Positions 50,529 through 60,487 of a stretch of 61,713 bases of DNA are shown here, one piece after another. Made by a program: the position numbers and the translations under genes. Below the pieces are notes generated by a model, which ran no database searches, was not told where the DNA came from, and saw nothing but the letters and a program-made list of their open reading frames with translations. How positions within the stretch are numbered: the stretch's first letter is position 1; every line of letters starts with the position of its first letter. This DNA is from Bacteroidales bacterium. Lineage in GTDB: Bacteria; Bacteroidota; Bacteroidia; Bacteroidales; WCHB1-69. Location of the stretch: contig JAFXPL010000167.1 of assembly GCA_017527945.1 (NCBI GenBank), forward strand, positions 1-61,713, read 5' to 3'.

Positions 50529-53513
50529 ATGCCGGAAGAAAAAGTGAACACGCCGCGAATACCAAAAGCGGCTATTGAATTTAACGTCTCGAAGGACCGA
50601 ATTATCGACATCCTAAACAAAAATGGATTCGAAATCACTTCTCCGAACGCCAAATTGTCGGAGGAAATGTATCAGTGCCTTCAGAAAGCACTGGCCAAGG
50701 ACAAGTTGGTGAAGGAGAAATCTGACCAGATTCTGCCTCAAAAATCAAAGAAAGAAGAGGTGAAGTCAACGGTATCCGACAAATTCGCTGATGAGGAAAA
50801 AGACGGTCAGCACATCATTATCCACACGAACAAACTTGATGTTCCCGTGGTGGATATTCCTGTCACCCACGGCCCCGAGGTGAAGGTCATCGGAACCGTT
50901 CCGCCAGAAATGTTGGGGAAACCGGGCAAGAAGAAATCATCCGACACCCCTGCAGACACGGTGCCTTCCAACGAAGAACCAGTCACTGAGGAACCGAAGT
51001 CTGAACCCGAACAGGTGGAAACCATCCCGCAGGAAAATCCGGCAGTCCCGCAGGAGGTTCCCTCCGTCGATTCTAAGGCTGATGAGGCAGAGGAGAAGGA
51101 AGAGGAAAAAGAGATAGTGGAAGAGCAACCTGTTCCGGCTCAGGAAAACAAACCTGAACATATTGAGACGGTCGCTCGCATCACGGGGCCGGAAATTCTC
51201 GGCACCATCGATCTGGAAGCACTGAAACCGAAAAAGAAATCCAAAGACAAGAAGGGACAGAAAAAGGACAAATCGCAGCCGAAGCAGCAAGTGGTGAGCA
51301 AACCGGAGCCTAAAAAAGAGGAACCAGCACCTGTTGTGGAAAAACCTCAACAGCCTGTGCCTGAACATATTAAAACGGTTGTCAACCCGTTGAAAGGCCC
51401 GAAAATCCTTGGAACAATCGACCTCTCTTTGCTGCAACCTAACAAAGACGGCAAAAAGGATGACCATCGGGGCGGAGAAGGCTCGGAGAAGAAAAAGAAA
51501 AAGAGAAAACGTGTGGCGAAGCCGGTGAAATCCTCCAGCAACGCCAACATGAAGGATGACAAGGACAAAAAACAGAAGCAAGAGCCCGAGAAGGTGGAGA
51601 TTTCGGCAGAAGACATCCATCGCCGCATCAAAGAGACCAAGATGCGTCTCGAAAGCAATACGAAAAAGAACACAACGGCTGCCAAACGAAGAAAAGAAAA
51701 ACGTCAACTTATCCACGAACGCATTGAAGAACAGGAACTTCAGGCGATGGAAGATCAGAAGACCTTGCGCGTGACGGAGTTCATTACCGCCAACGAGTTG
51801 GCCACTCTTATGAATGTCGATGTCACCAAAATCATCGCTACCTGCATGAGCATCGGTCTTTTTGTCTCCATCAACCAACGTTTGGATGCCGAAAACATTG
51901 CCATGTTGGCTGAGGAGTTCGGGTTCAAAGTAGAGTTTATTGATGCCGAGGAGGAAGAGAACATGAACAATGCCGGCGAACAAGACTCCGAGGAAGACTT
52001 GCAGCCTCGCCATCCGATCATCACGGTTATGGGGCATGTCGATCATGGTAAGACCTCACTGTTGGACTATATTCGTAAGACCAATGTGATTGCCGGTGAG
52101 GCCGGTGGCATCACTCAACATATTGGTGCATACGAGGTGAGTCTGCCTGACGGTCGCAAGATTACTTTCCTTGACACTCCCGGCCACGAGGCGTTCACCG
52201 CCATGCGAGCTCGCGGTGCCAAGATTACGGACTTGTGTATCATTGTGGTAGCTGCCGATGATGCCGTGATGCCGCAGACTGTGGAGGCCATCAACCACGC
52301 GCAGGCTGCCGGTGTCCCCATGGTGTTTGCCATCACAAAGATTGACAAGCCGAATGCCAATCCCGACAAAATTCGTGAGGAACTTGCCAATATGAACATC
52401 CTCGTCGAGGAGTGGGGCGGTAAGTATCAATGTCAGGAAATCGATGCCAAGCATGGCGACCATGTGCAGGATCTGTTGGAAAAGGTGCTCCTGGAAGCCG
52501 ATCTGCTCGATCTCAAGGCCAACCCGAATCGTCCTGGTGTGGGTGCGGTCATCGAGTCGGCTTTGGACAAAGGCCGCGGCTATGTGGCCAAAGTGCTGGT
52601 GCAGAATGGTACACTCTCTGTGGGCGATCCGATTCTCGCAGGCAGCTGCTTCGGCAAGGTGAAGGCCATGTTCAACGAGCGTAACCAGCCCGTGAAGTCG
52701 GCTGGTCCCGCTCAACCTGTACTGCTGCTTGGTTTGAACGGCGCTCCGCAAGCCGGCGACACCTTCAAAGTGTGCGAATCCGAGCAGGAAGCCCGCAGCA
52801 TCGCCACCAAGCGCGCCCGCCTTGCCCGCGAGATGGGTCTTCGTACGCAGAAGCACGTCACGCTGGAGGAAATCGGTCGTCGTATTGCCATCGGCGACTT
52901 CAAGGAACTCAATATCATCGTCAAAGGTGATGTCGATGGCTCAGTGGAGGCTCTTGCCGGCGAGTTGCTGAAACTCAGCACTGAACAGGTGCAGGTCAAC
53001 GTCATCCACAAGTCTGTGGGTCAGGTGACCGAAACGGATGTGATGTTGGCGACGGCATCCAACGCCCTCATCGTGGCCTTCCAGGTACGTCCGTCTGCCA
53101 ACGCCCGCAAAATGGCCGAAGCCGAACAAATCGATATTCGCACCTATTCCATTATTTATACCGCAATCAATGAAATCAAGGATGCCATCGCGGGCATGCA
53201 TTCGCCTGAAATCCGCGAGAAAGTGGTCTGCAACATTGAAATCCGCGAAGTTTTCCACATATCCAAAGTCGGAAATGTGGCAGGATGTGTGGTTCTCGAC
53301 GGTAAATTGCAGCGCAGTACCAAAATCCGTCTCATTCGTGATGGTATCGTCATCTATACGGGTAAACTTGGTTCCTTGCGCCGTTTCAAGGACGATGTCA
53401 AGGAAGTCCTTGCCGGTCAAGACTGCGGTTTGAACATCGATGGTTGTAACGACATCAAGGTCGGTGATATCATCGAGGGTTACGAGGAGTTCGAGGTCGC
53501 CTACGGGAAGTAG
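50529..53513 (+). CDS. infB: Translation initiation factor IF-2
   Basis: 994 aa. A long Lys/Glu/Pro-rich N-terminal region (about 50-400) precedes IF2_N, then the GTPase domain with GHVDHGKTS near 502, [16 protein letters not shown] and [13 protein letters not shown], followed by domains II-IV. IF-2 places initiator tRNA on the 30S subunit. The low-complexity N-terminal half carries two near-repeated blocks ([23 protein letters not shown] and [24 protein letters not shown], given here in part by position about 210-300). A strong terminator follows. Confidence 0.96.
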   Translation: MPEEKVNTPRIPKAAIEFNVSKDRIIDILNKNGFEITSPNAKLSEEMYQCLQKALAKDKLVKEKSDQILPQKSKKEEVKSTVSDKFADEEKDGQHIIIHTNKLDVPVVDIPVTHGPEVKVIGTVPPEMLGKPGKKKSSDTPADTVPSNEEPVTEEPKSEPEQVETIPQENPAVPQEVPSVDSKADEAEEKEEEKEIVEEQPVPAQENKPEHIETVARITGPEILGTIDLEALKPKKKSKDKKGQKKDKSQPKQQVVSKPEPKKEEPAPVVEKPQQPVPEHIKTVVNPLKGPKILGTIDLSLLQPNKDGKKDDHRGGEGSEKKKKKRKRVAKPVKSSSNANMKDDKDKKQKQEPEKVEISAEDIHRRIKETKMRLESNTKKNTTAAKRRKEKRQLIHERIEEQELQAMEDQKTLRVTEFITANELATLMNVDVTKIIATCMSIGLFVSINQRLDAENIAMLAEEFGFKVEFIDAEEEENMNNAGEQDSEEDLQPRHPIITVMGHVDHGKTSLLDYIRKTNVIAGEAGGITQHIGAYEVSLPDGRKITFLDTPGHEAFTAMRARGAKITDLCIIVVAADDAVMPQTVEAINHAQAAGVPMVFAITKIDKPNANPDKIREELANMNILVEEWGGKYQCQEIDAKHGDHVQDLLEKVLLEADLLDLKANPNRPGVGAVIESALDKGRGYVAKVLVQNGTLSVGDPILAGSCFGKVKAMFNERNQPVKSAGPAQPVLLLGLNGAPQAGDTFKVCESEQEARSIATKRARLAREMGLRTQKHVTLEEIGRRIAIGDFKELNIIVKGDVDGSVEALAGELLKLSTEQVQVNVIHKSVGQVTETDVMLATASNALIVAFQVRPSANARKMAEAEQIDIRTYSIIYTAINEIKDAIAGMHSPEIREKVVCNIEIREVFHISKVGNVAGCVVLDGKLQRSTKIRLIRDGIVIYTGKLGSLRRFKDDVKEVLAGQDCGLNIDGCNDIKVGDIIEGYEEFEVAYGK

Positions 53514-53532
53514 AATGATTTCGGAAAAAGCC

Positions 53533-53572
53533 AAAAGGCGGATTTGAAGTTCTACTCAAATCCGCCTTTTTT
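53533..53572. terminator. Strong bidirectional terminator after infB
   Basis: 15-bp perfect stem (53533-53547 with 53556-53570), 8-nt loop, with A and T runs on the two sides, between convergent infB and queD. Confidence 0.92.
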
Positions 53573-53597
53573 ATAGGGTATAGTTTGGATTGTATCT

Positions 53598-54038
53598 TCA
53601 TTCTGCACACCATTCAGCGTAGGAAGTGTCGGTTTCCCGTAAACGTACGCAGCAAAGTTTCACGGCAGAATCTAATCGCGACTGGATTTTTTTGGCGATG
53701 AAGCCGAGCAGGTTTTCTGTCGTTGGTTGAAAATCCACCACGACAATCTTTTCATAGTTCTGTTTCAGTGTTTCAATCAGTTGGCGGTCTGTTTTAGCAT
53801 TAAGCACTAAGGCGTGGTCAAGAAGCGATATAATTTCCTCGTTGATAAGCCGTTTCAAGTCTCCAAAATCCATAACCATTCCATTTTTAGGGGAAGATTC
53901 GTCCTGGAGTGGTTGTCCGGCGAGCGTGATGTCCATTTTGTATGAATGGCCGTGAATGTTGCGGCAAAGTCCGTCGTAATTGCGCAGCGCGTGCGCCATT
54001 TCAAAACTGAATTGCTTTGTTATCTTAATGATACTCAT
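53598..54038 (-). CDS. queD: 6-carboxytetrahydropterin synthase / PTPS family
   Basis: 146 aa. Zinc histidines are in FEMAHALRNYDGLCRNIHGHSYK, the catalytic Cys in GLCRNIHGH, His in LLDHALVLN and Glu in PTTENLLGFIAKKI. QueD makes 6-carboxy-5,6,7,8-tetrahydropterin, the second step to queuosine, from the product of FolE, whose gene lies about 2.5 kb upstream on the same strand. The start overlaps the upstream endonuclease stop by 4 bases. Confidence 0.92.
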   Translation of the reverse strand: MSIIKITKQFSFEMAHALRNYDGLCRNIHGHSYKMDITLAGQPLQDESSPKNGMVMDFGDLKRLINEEIISLLDHALVLNAKTDRQLIETLKQNYEKIVVVDFQPTTENLLGFIAKKIQSRLDSAVKLCCVRLRETDTSYAEWCAE

Positions 54039-55123
54039 TGTTTTACGATTTTATAAGTGTGAAAAACATCTGCAGTTGCTATTTTTAGCAGATAAACGCC
54101 TTGCGGCAAAGAGGAGATGTCCAAAGTGGTTGTATTTTGTATGATTTCATGTTTGGAAAGCTGCAAGATTCCGAGTATGTCAAAAAGGTCAATTTGGACT
54201 TCATCTTTTTGGTTTTCAGGTAATTGAATATTGATTATGTCTTTTGTCGGATTGGGGAAGATGTTCCAAAAGGACACCTCGTTGCTTGGAATGTAGGTCG
54301 CAAAGGCTGTTGTGGTGTCTGCCCCGAAAATCATTTCCGCCAACTGGGGAAAGTCGATAAAAGGATTGCGATTGTGTTGCAACTGGTAAACGGCATTGTT
54401 ACGGTCGATTTCCTTTTGGCTCACGGGGTCAAGGGCCGCCCATTGGAGCAGCAGCTGTTGCGCCCACGGCTTGAGGTTTCCACCGGAAAAATTGGACTGG
54501 GTTTCTACGCCGAGGTTTTTGTCCATGTAGCAGACAGCCATGTAGAAGCAGGTGCGGGCGAAGTCGCCCTTGAAGCTGTCGATGGGTTCGAACACTTGGC
54601 CAGAGTAGCCGGGAATGTTGGATGTTCCAATTTTGCTGCCGTTTGTGCTGGTCCAGGTAGTGTTCGTCACTTTGCCGAAGGGCAGGTTGCTACGTTTGGC
54701 GTTGACAAACCCGTCGGTGGGGTAGAGATGGAAAAGGTCGGTGTACATGGGTGCCACACTGCCGCCGAACCAGCTTTTCGGGATGGAGTGTTCTCGGTTG
54801 TAGCAGTCGCCCTCCTCGGAATAGCTGCCGCATTGGTCGCTGCTGAAAGTGAAATAATAAGACGGGGTTGAGCCCGGCCGGTCTGAGTACATGTCCCAAA
54901 CTTTTCCATTGTCGGGGCGACGGTCAGTGCTTTGGAAAGCATTCCATAAGTTGTTGTATGATAATGAAGTATGGGTTTTGATGATGTTGTGCATGGCTTT
55001 CCGCAGCGCATAGCCGCTTTGGTGTTCCGCAGCTGCATAATAACTTTGCGGAGATTGCGCGAAGGTGGTGGCAAACGCCAGCAGACAAGAGAGGGAAAAA
55101 GTGAAAAAGCGGGGACTTCTCAT
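54035..55123 (-). CDS. Secreted endonuclease I with T9SS domain
   Basis: 362 aa: signal peptide (ends TTFAQ), an endonuclease I (EndA) domain (about 25-265) with CYNREHSIPKSWFGG and DLFHLYPTDGFVNAKRSNLPFGKV (the catalytic His and metal-binding Asn), then a C-terminal T9SS sorting domain (NIFPNPTKDIINIQL to the end). It degrades extracellular DNA for nutrients or matrix turnover. It overlaps queD by 4 bases and lies 9 bases after holA, so it is co-transcribed with housekeeping genes. Confidence 0.9.
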   Translation of the reverse strand: MRSPRFFTFSLSCLLAFATTFAQSPQSYYAAAEHQSGYALRKAMHNIIKTHTSLSYNNLWNAFQSTDRRPDNGKVWDMYSDRPGSTPSYYFTFSSDQCGSYSEEGDCYNREHSIPKSWFGGSVAPMYTDLFHLYPTDGFVNAKRSNLPFGKVTNTTWTSTNGSKIGTSNIPGYSGQVFEPIDSFKGDFARTCFYMAVCYMDKNLGVETQSNFSGGNLKPWAQQLLLQWAALDPVSQKEIDRNNAVYQLQHNRNPFIDFPQLAEMIFGADTTTAFATYIPSNEVSFWNIFPNPTKDIINIQLPENQKDEVQIDLFDILGILQLSKHEIIQNTTTLDISSLPQGVYLLKIATADVFHTYKIVKQ

Positions 55124-55132
55124 GATAAATGG

Positions 55133-56173
55133 TCAGACGTGGGTTATTTTGTAAATCATTTCCTTTAGCAGTTCACCCCCGTCGCTGCTGGCCTCCACTC
55201 CTTTCGACTTTGCGTCATAGTCCCTTAAGATGGAAATGATGCGCATCAGTTGCGGCAAAGGGTGGTTGTTGGCGTAGCCGATGTTTTTGGCGAGGATGTT
55301 GTTTGAAAGTTTTGGGCCATAGATGATTTTTTGCATGTTGATGGATTTGTCAGGGGCGAGGTGGTAGCGAATCATCTTGTTGTAGAAGGTGAACAGCATT
55401 GAAATGGTGCGTATAAGGGGATTGTCCTTCTGGTACAAAGTGAAATTGAGTGCGATTTTATACGCTTTCTGCATATTTCGGGTTCCCAGTGCTTCTTGAA
55501 GTTCGAATATATTGTATTCTTTGCTTATGCCGATGTATTTTTCTACAACATCCGGGGTGATTTCGCTATTGGGCGGCAGTATAACTTGCAGCTTTTGGAA
55601 TTCCGTGAAGATGCGGGAAAGATCATTGCCGATGTGTTCGCTCAAAATTTCGGCGGTTGTAGGACTCATTTTGAAGTTGAACGTTTGTGTTGCCAAATTT
55701 TGAATCCAGGCGGACAACTGGTAGTCTTTCACGCCGATAGACTCAAACGCGACGCCGTGCTTGGCGAAGGTTCTGCTTCCCGGAGATTTCAGTTTCCCGT
55801 ATTTGTGGCATACTACAAGAATGGTTTGCGGGCTCGGATCGTCCACGTATGGCTTTAACAGTTCGATGTTTTTCAAGTCTTTCGCCTCTTTAAGTATGAC
55901 CACACGGTAGGGGCTTCCGAAGGGGAATTGCTTGGCGTTGGCCACGACCATGTCCACGGTGGTGTCTTTTCCGTAAAGTACCACTTGGTTGAAATCGCGC
56001 TCTTCCGGTGTCAAAATGTCTTCTTCGAACATTTTGGTGAGCTGGTCAATGAAAAAGGGTTCCTCGCCATGCAGCAAATATACCGGTGCGAGCTTTTTCT
56101 GCCGGATTTGTTCGACCACAGTTCCATAGCTGGTGGTTGAGCTGTCCTGTTCTTTATCCTTTTTTGCAGCCAT
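55133..56173 (-). CDS. holA: DNA polymerase III subunit delta
   Basis: 346 aa. KLAPVYLLHGEEPFFIDQLTKMFEEDIL and FPFGSPYRVVILKEAKDL in domain I, then the helical domains with ILSEHIGNDLSRIFTEFQKL near 193. HolA is the clamp-loader subunit that opens the sliding clamp. The length is typical for Bacteroidota. Confidence 0.92.
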   Translation of the reverse strand: MAAKKDKEQDSSTTSYGTVVEQIRQKKLAPVYLLHGEEPFFIDQLTKMFEEDILTPEERDFNQVVLYGKDTTVDMVVANAKQFPFGSPYRVVILKEAKDLKNIELLKPYVDDPSPQTILVVCHKYGKLKSPGSRTFAKHGVAFESIGVKDYQLSAWIQNLATQTFNFKMSPTTAEILSEHIGNDLSRIFTEFQKLQVILPPNSEITPDVVEKYIGISKEYNIFELQEALGTRNMQKAYKIALNFTLYQKDNPLIRTISMLFTFYNKMIRYHLAPDKSINMQKIIYGPKLSNNILAKNIGYANNHPLPQLMRIISILRDYDAKSKGVEASSDGGELLKEMIYKITHV

Positions 56174-56210
56174 TTTTTTTTGTTTGTCCTAAATTGCGTC
56201 GTTTCTTCGA

Positions 56211-56480
56211 CTAAAAATAGTGTTCCGCCACTTGGAAGATTACTTTCTCGTCAGGTTCGTATAATCCGCGTTCGTTGGTGAGGATAAAGTCGGCGATGTT
56301 GTGTCGGCGATAGTTTTCGGGAATTTTGTTGGGGCTGTCGAGGATGATGTCAAATGTTTCTGGGTGAATACCCACCTCCAGATCAGTGGCGTAGCTGGTG
56401 AAATGGTGCAGGAAGTCATCGACTTTATCCACTAAAGCGTTGCCGAGTTCGCCAGCTGTTGTGATTTTTTGGTTTTTCAT
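56211..56480 (-). CDS. Hypothetical protein, 89 aa
   Basis: A small acidic soluble protein (MKNQKITTAGELGNALVDKVDDFL...). No family is recognised. It has its own promoter element at 56504-56511, and its codon use looks like the neighbours. It lies between folE and holA on the same strand. Confidence 0.65.
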   Translation of the reverse strand: MKNQKITTAGELGNALVDKVDDFLHHFTSYATDLEVGIHPETFDIILDSPNKIPENYRRHNIADFILTNERGLYEPDEKVIFQVAEHYF

Positions 56481-56503
56481 AATTCAAATTGTTTTATGAG
56501 GTG

Positions 56504-56511
56504 CAAAGATA
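56504..56511 (-). promoter_or_regulatory. Promoter -7 element of the 89-aa gene
   Basis: Minus-strand TATCTTTG fits TAnnTTTG, 24 bases before the ATG. Confidence 0.6.
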
Positions 56512-56541
56512 TTTTTTCTAACGGATTATGCAAGTTGAAAA

Positions 56542-57135
56542 TTAGTGGAGGTCGGCGCCGATGAGGTGCATGAATTCCTGCCGGGTGTTCTCGTTCTTGA
56601 GGAATGCGCCGGTGAATTCGGAGGTGGTGGTCACGGAGTTCTGTTTCTGGATGCCGCGCATGGACATGCAGAGGTGCTGTGCCTCGATGACGACGGCCAC
56701 GCCGAGAGGATTCAGGACTTCTTGCAGGCAGTCCTTGATCTGGGAGGTGAGCCGTTCCTGCAGCTGCAGGCGTCGCGCGAAGCATTCCACTACACGCGGG
56801 ATTTTGCTAAGCCCTACGATGGTGCCGTTGGGGATGTAGCCAATATGTGCTTTTCCGAAGAAGGGCAGCAGATGATGCTCGCACATGGAGTAGATTTCGA
56901 TGTCCTTCACCACTACGATCTGTTTGTAGTCTTCGTGGAACAGGGCGCTTTCGAGTATGGCCTTGGGGTCTTGTCGGTAGCCGTGGGTCAGAAAGTCCAT
57001 TGCTTTGGCCACTCGCATTGGGGTCTTCAGCAATCCTTCGCGTTCAGGGTCTTCTCCCAGACCGCCCAATATCGCCTTGTAATGGAAGGCTAAATTTTCT
57101 AAATTCTCTTCTGAGAACGTGGGAACTTTACTCAT
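56542..57135 (-). CDS. folE: GTP cyclohydrolase I
   Basis: 197 aa. Zinc ligands are in [19 protein letters not shown] and [29 protein letters not shown] and [13 protein letters not shown] are family signatures. It makes 7,8-dihydroneopterin triphosphate for folate and, through queD, for queuosine. The length and order of motifs are normal. Confidence 0.96.
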   Translation of the reverse strand: MSKVPTFSEENLENLAFHYKAILGGLGEDPEREGLLKTPMRVAKAMDFLTHGYRQDPKAILESALFHEDYKQIVVVKDIEIYSMCEHHLLPFFGKAHIGYIPNGTIVGLSKIPRVVECFARRLQLQERLTSQIKDCLQEVLNPLGVAVVIEAQHLCMSMRGIQKQNSVTTTSEFTGAFLKNENTRQEFMHLIGADLH

Positions 57136-57180
57136 GTTTATACTGTTAATTTTGCTTAATTCGTTTTTCTTGCAGAGAGG

Positions 57181-57825
57181 TTAGGAAACGGTATTTATAT
57201 AGGGGTTGTACATCCGTTCTTCCCCAACTGTGGTGGCGTCGCCGTGGCCGGACAGGATGTTCACGTCGTCGGGCAGAGGGAGGATTTTCTCGCGTATGCT
57301 TTGCAGCAGTAGTGTGCCGTTGCCGGTGGGCAGGTCGCTGCGCCCTACACTTCTTTCGAAAATCAGATCGCCGGTGAAGACCACTTTGTCGTTGGCGCTA
57401 TACAGGCAGATGCTGCCGTCGCAGTGGCCGGGAGTGTAATACACCGAGAGTTTTTGGTTTCCGAACGCCACTTCGTCGCCCTCTTTCAGGAAGCGGTCAG
57501 GAGCGGGCATCTCGTCCACCTCCATGCCGAAAGCGGCGGCGTATGCGAAAGCCTTGCGGTAAATCGGCATCCCAGCCTCGTGCAGCAGTACTTTCGGATG
57601 GTACTCCGCCACACACCAGGGGTTGCCCGCAATGTGGTCGATGTGCGGATGCGTGTTGACGATGTACTTGACTGTAAGGTTCTTTTGGTCGACGTATTCG
57701 CGAATCTGCTCATCTTCGTATGCCCGACAGTTGCCCGGATCCACAATCAACGCTTCGCCCGTCTCGTCCGACAGAATGTAGGTGTTGACCATAATCGGGT
57801 TGAAGTGGAACGTCTTTATCTCCAT
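57181..57825 (-). CDS. MBL-fold metallo-hydrolase (glyoxalase II-like)
   Basis: 214 aa starting MEIKTFHFNPIMVNTYILSDETGEALIVDPG. Metal ligands: THPHIDH near 75, TPGHCDG, GDLIFERSVGRSDL and SGHGDATTVGEE. The group acts on thioesters such as S-lactoylglutathione or persulfides; the exact substrate is unknown. The start at 57825 is chosen because the fold begins there; the 74 codons upstream in the longer frame are low-quality coding and contain a TTCTAAACC repeat. Confidence 0.88.
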   Translation of the reverse strand: MEIKTFHFNPIMVNTYILSDETGEALIVDPGNCRAYEDEQIREYVDQKNLTVKYIVNTHPHIDHIAGNPWCVAEYHPKVLLHEAGMPIYRKAFAYAAAFGMEVDEMPAPDRFLKEGDEVAFGNQKLSVYYTPGHCDGSICLYSANDKVVFTGDLIFERSVGRSDLPTGNGTLLLQSIREKILPLPDDVNILSGHGDATTVGEERMYNPYINTVS

Positions 57826-57902
57826 ATTCACAAATTTTAACTGTGATTGTCTCATCATATCCCGCAGCGATTTTTGTTTTTTTAACACGTTTGCCCTTAT
57901 CA

Positions 57903-57929
57903 TTCTAAACCTTCTAAACCCACTAAACT
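57903..57929. repeat. TTCTAAACC 9-mer repeats upstream of the MBL gene
   Basis: Two exact units (57903-57920) and one variant (57921-57929). On the minus strand the unit resembles the coaX one, which is on the plus strand GTTTAGGAA. Confidence 0.7.
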
Positions 57930-57935
57930 TCCTGC

Positions 57936-59252
57936 TCAGAACGGCCTTTTCTGCGCGTCCGCGGCGTAAATCTCCTTCACCTTGGTGCCTTTTTCGAAGA
58001 TGACGCTGTAGTAGAGCTTGCCCTGCGGTGTCCAGCTCGACCATTTGCCGTGGCGCAGGCGGTCCTTGAAAGCACCCTGCGTGTGCTTCACCCCGTTGTC
58101 GTAATATTCGGTGAAGGCACCCTCCGGAACATCGTGCACGAAGTTCTGTTCACGAACCACTCTTTCGTACATGTTGTAGAACACCCATTTGCCTTCCTTC
58201 AGATCCTTGGAATATTTGCCTTTGGAGAGGATATGCCCGTTTTGGGCATATTCGTTCCAGTTTCCGTTTTTCTGGTTGCTGGCATATTTTCCCTGGCTGC
58301 GCATTTTGCCCGACTCTTCCCAGAAATGGGTGGAAAGGCCGTTCAGTTCGCCGCCTTTGAAATTGTTCTCGTACTTTTTGTAGCCGTTCTCATACCATCC
58401 TTCCCAATATCCCTCCATCACGGCATCCTTGAACGTACCCTGGTCTTTGACGTGGCCGTTGTGGTAGTAGGAGATCCACTTCCCGTTTTCCTTGTCGTTT
58501 TTGAACGCACCCTCGCGCTGGATTTTGCCGTCCTCATACCAGGCCTTCCATAGGCCTTCGCGCTTGCCTTTTTCGTAACTTCCTTTGCGCCATATCTTTC
58601 CGTCTTCATAATAGTAAGTCCAAGTGCCGTGTTGCAGTCCGTTTTCGAAGTTGCCTTCGCTGCCCAGACGGCCCTCGGTGTCGTAGAACTTCCAAAGCCC
58701 CTGTTGCAGTCCATGCACTAATTTGCCCTCCATATCCTTCAGGCCGCCGCGGTTCCACCAGCAGGCCTCTCCCTCCAACAGCCCCATGTCGTAGGTTCCT
58801 TCGAAGTATTTTTCGCCGTTGTCGTAGTACTCGATGACGTGGCCGTGGACGCTGTCACCCACATACTTCACCTGCTTGTAGAGTTGTCCGTTAGGGTGGT
58901 AGAAGGTCCATTCGCCGTCGCGATGCCCGTCCTTGAACTGTCCTTCCGACTCCACTCTTCCCGACTGGAACCAGCTTTTGAATGGGCCGTTGTCGGCATG
59001 GTATTCCTGCCCAAGTTTGCCGTCGTCGTACCAGACCTTCCACACGCCTACCTTGAGGCCGTCCTTGTAGTCGCCCTCGGTCCATTTGGAACCGTTGTTG
59101 TGGTAATAGACCCAGTGTCCTTGCTCCAATCCCTTTTTCTGTATGCCTTTGGACATCAGTTTGCCGTTTTTCCAGTAGATTTTGGTCGTGTCTTGTGCCG
59201 ACAGCGACAACGCCAACGTGGCGCATAAGCCTATCAAAAGTATCTTTTTCAT
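57936..59252 (-). CDS. YwqK/MORN-repeat secreted protein
   Basis: 438 aa from MKKILLIGLCATLALSLSAQ (signal peptide). The rest is about 17 tandem ~23-residue repeats of the type GxWxxYYxNGxxxxEGxYKDGxxxG, the YwqK/MORN-variant pattern. Such repeats form an extended beta sheet, probably at the cell surface or in the periplasm. Some databases call them antitoxin components; nothing here supports a toxin pair. The start is set by a promoter element at 59271-59278. Confidence 0.8.
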   Translation of the reverse strand: MKKILLIGLCATLALSLSAQDTTKIYWKNGKLMSKGIQKKGLEQGHWVYYHNNGSKWTEGDYKDGLKVGVWKVWYDDGKLGQEYHADNGPFKSWFQSGRVESEGQFKDGHRDGEWTFYHPNGQLYKQVKYVGDSVHGHVIEYYDNGEKYFEGTYDMGLLEGEACWWNRGGLKDMEGKLVHGLQQGLWKFYDTEGRLGSEGNFENGLQHGTWTYYYEDGKIWRKGSYEKGKREGLWKAWYEDGKIQREGAFKNDKENGKWISYYHNGHVKDQGTFKDAVMEGYWEGWYENGYKKYENNFKGGELNGLSTHFWEESGKMRSQGKYASNQKNGNWNEYAQNGHILSKGKYSKDLKEGKWVFYNMYERVVREQNFVHDVPEGAFTEYYDNGVKHTQGAFKDRLRHGKWSSWTPQGKLYYSVIFEKGTKVKEIYAADAQKRPF

Positions 59253-59270
59253 TCCTAAAAAATTAGATGG

Positions 59271-59278
59271 CAAATGTA
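59271..59278 (-). promoter_or_regulatory. Promoter -7 element of the YwqK-repeat gene
   Basis: Minus-strand TACATTTG fits TAnnTTTG, 19 bases before the ATG at 59252. Confidence 0.6.
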
Positions 59279-59320
59279 CATAAATTATGAATACACACAG
59301 ACAAATGAAATTGCCGCTAT

Positions 59321-59343
59321 AGAGACGTACTATGGCGCGTCTC
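59321..59343. repeat. REP-like GAGACG hairpin
   Basis: GAGACG and CGTCTC face each other around a 10-base spacer (about 59321-59343), without a T run. It is of the dispersed 'GAGACG...CGTCTC' intergenic palindrome type. A partial copy of the phrase (GTAGAGACTCG) follows the gene ending at 27041. Confidence 0.45.
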
Positions 59344-59430
59344 CACAATTTCAGAAGAAAGATACAAATTCCTTGGATATATTGAAATTGGGGAGAGAGG
59401 CGTGCGGGAAAGCGGGATTGGGAGAAAAGG

Positions 59431-60438
59431 CTAAATTCGATTGATTTCCATTTCTAACCGAATGTGGAACAGGGCGTTGACATCTTTTACGATTTCCTCG
59501 GCCGTGTGTAGGATTTCTTGTGGGGTAGCGTTGCCGTAGTTCACCAGCACCAGTGCCTGGTTTTTCCAGGTGCCGGCATTTCCCATGCGTTTGCCTTTCC
59601 AGCCTGCTTTTTCAATCAGTTGACCGGCCGACAATTTTTTTTGTCCGTCGGGAACATCGTAGGCCACCAAATCAGGGTAATCTGTCAGTAGTTCGCGGAA
59701 TTGTTCGGTTGGGATAACGGGGTTTTTGAAAAAGCTGCCGCCGTTTCCGACGATTTTCGGATCCGGCAATTTGGCATCGCGGATTTTTCGCACGCATTCG
59801 GAGACATTGCGCAGCGTAGTGGGGAGCTCGCGGTCGCGGAGTGCGTTGGCCAATCCTTGATAGGTTAGTGTAAAATGTTGTTTTTTAGATAGTTGAAATT
59901 GCACATGCGTAATAATGCAGTCGTGTTTCAATTCTTGCTTGAAGATGGAGTTTCGGTATCCGAAGCGGCAGTCGGCATTGGAGAGGGCAAAGGGTTTTCC
60001 AGTGGAGATGACGAAACCTTCTACTTTGGAAATGGTGTCCTTCACTTCCACCCCGTAAGCGCCGATGTTTTGCACCGGAGCGCTCCCTGTTAGTCCCGGG
60101 ATTCCTGTAAGATTCTCAATCCCATATAGTTGATGTTTAATACAGTATTGGATAAGATTGTCCCAAGGTTCTCCGGCAGCCACGCGCAGGGTTGCGGAGT
60201 CGCTGTTTTGATCTGTCACCTCGATGCCGCTGAAGGCTGGATGCGCCACAATTCCGTCAAAGTCTTGAGTGAACAGCGTGTTGCTGCCGCCACCGAGGAT
60301 GTAGTAGGGATGTTGTCGCAAAATTTCTATGATTTCCGGGGTTTCGGAAGCCGACTCGATTTTCAGAAAATGCTGTGCAAACACTTCCAATCCGAAAGTG
60401 TTATATGGTTTAAGATTTTGATTGTCAAATAATTGCAT
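59431..60438 (-). CDS. murB: UDP-N-acetylenolpyruvoylglucosamine reductase
   Basis: 335 aa from MQLFDNQNLKPYNTFGLEV. YILGGGSNTLF near 54 (FAD binding), NIGAYGVEVKD near 117, CRFGYRNSIFK near 155 (substrate Arg) and NGGSFFKNPVI near 220 (proton-donor Ser) are present. MurB makes UDP-MurNAc for peptidoglycan; it is the long type I form. The start at 60438 is preferred over 60573 because the extra 45 codons overlap the yggS gene and are not conserved in style. Confidence 0.94.
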   Translation of the reverse strand: MQLFDNQNLKPYNTFGLEVFAQHFLKIESASETPEIIEILRQHPYYILGGGSNTLFTQDFDGIVAHPAFSGIEVTDQNSDSATLRVAAGEPWDNLIQYCIKHQLYGIENLTGIPGLTGSAPVQNIGAYGVEVKDTISKVEGFVISTGKPFALSNADCRFGYRNSIFKQELKHDCIITHVQFQLSKKQHFTLTYQGLANALRDRELPTTLRNVSECVRKIRDAKLPDPKIVGNGGSFFKNPVIPTEQFRELLTDYPDLVAYDVPDGQKKLSAGQLIEKAGWKGKRMGNAGTWKNQALVLVNYGNATPQEILHTAEEIVKDVNALFHIRLEMEINRI

Positions 60439-60487
60439 AAGGCGAAACCAAGATTCCGTTTTGGGGTAGAGGTTTGCGAAGTTTGTT

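Noticed and set aside
57936..59252. YwqK protein as an antitoxin of a toxin-antitoxin pair
   Set aside because: The database name is historical; the protein has a signal peptide and no toxin gene lies next to it.
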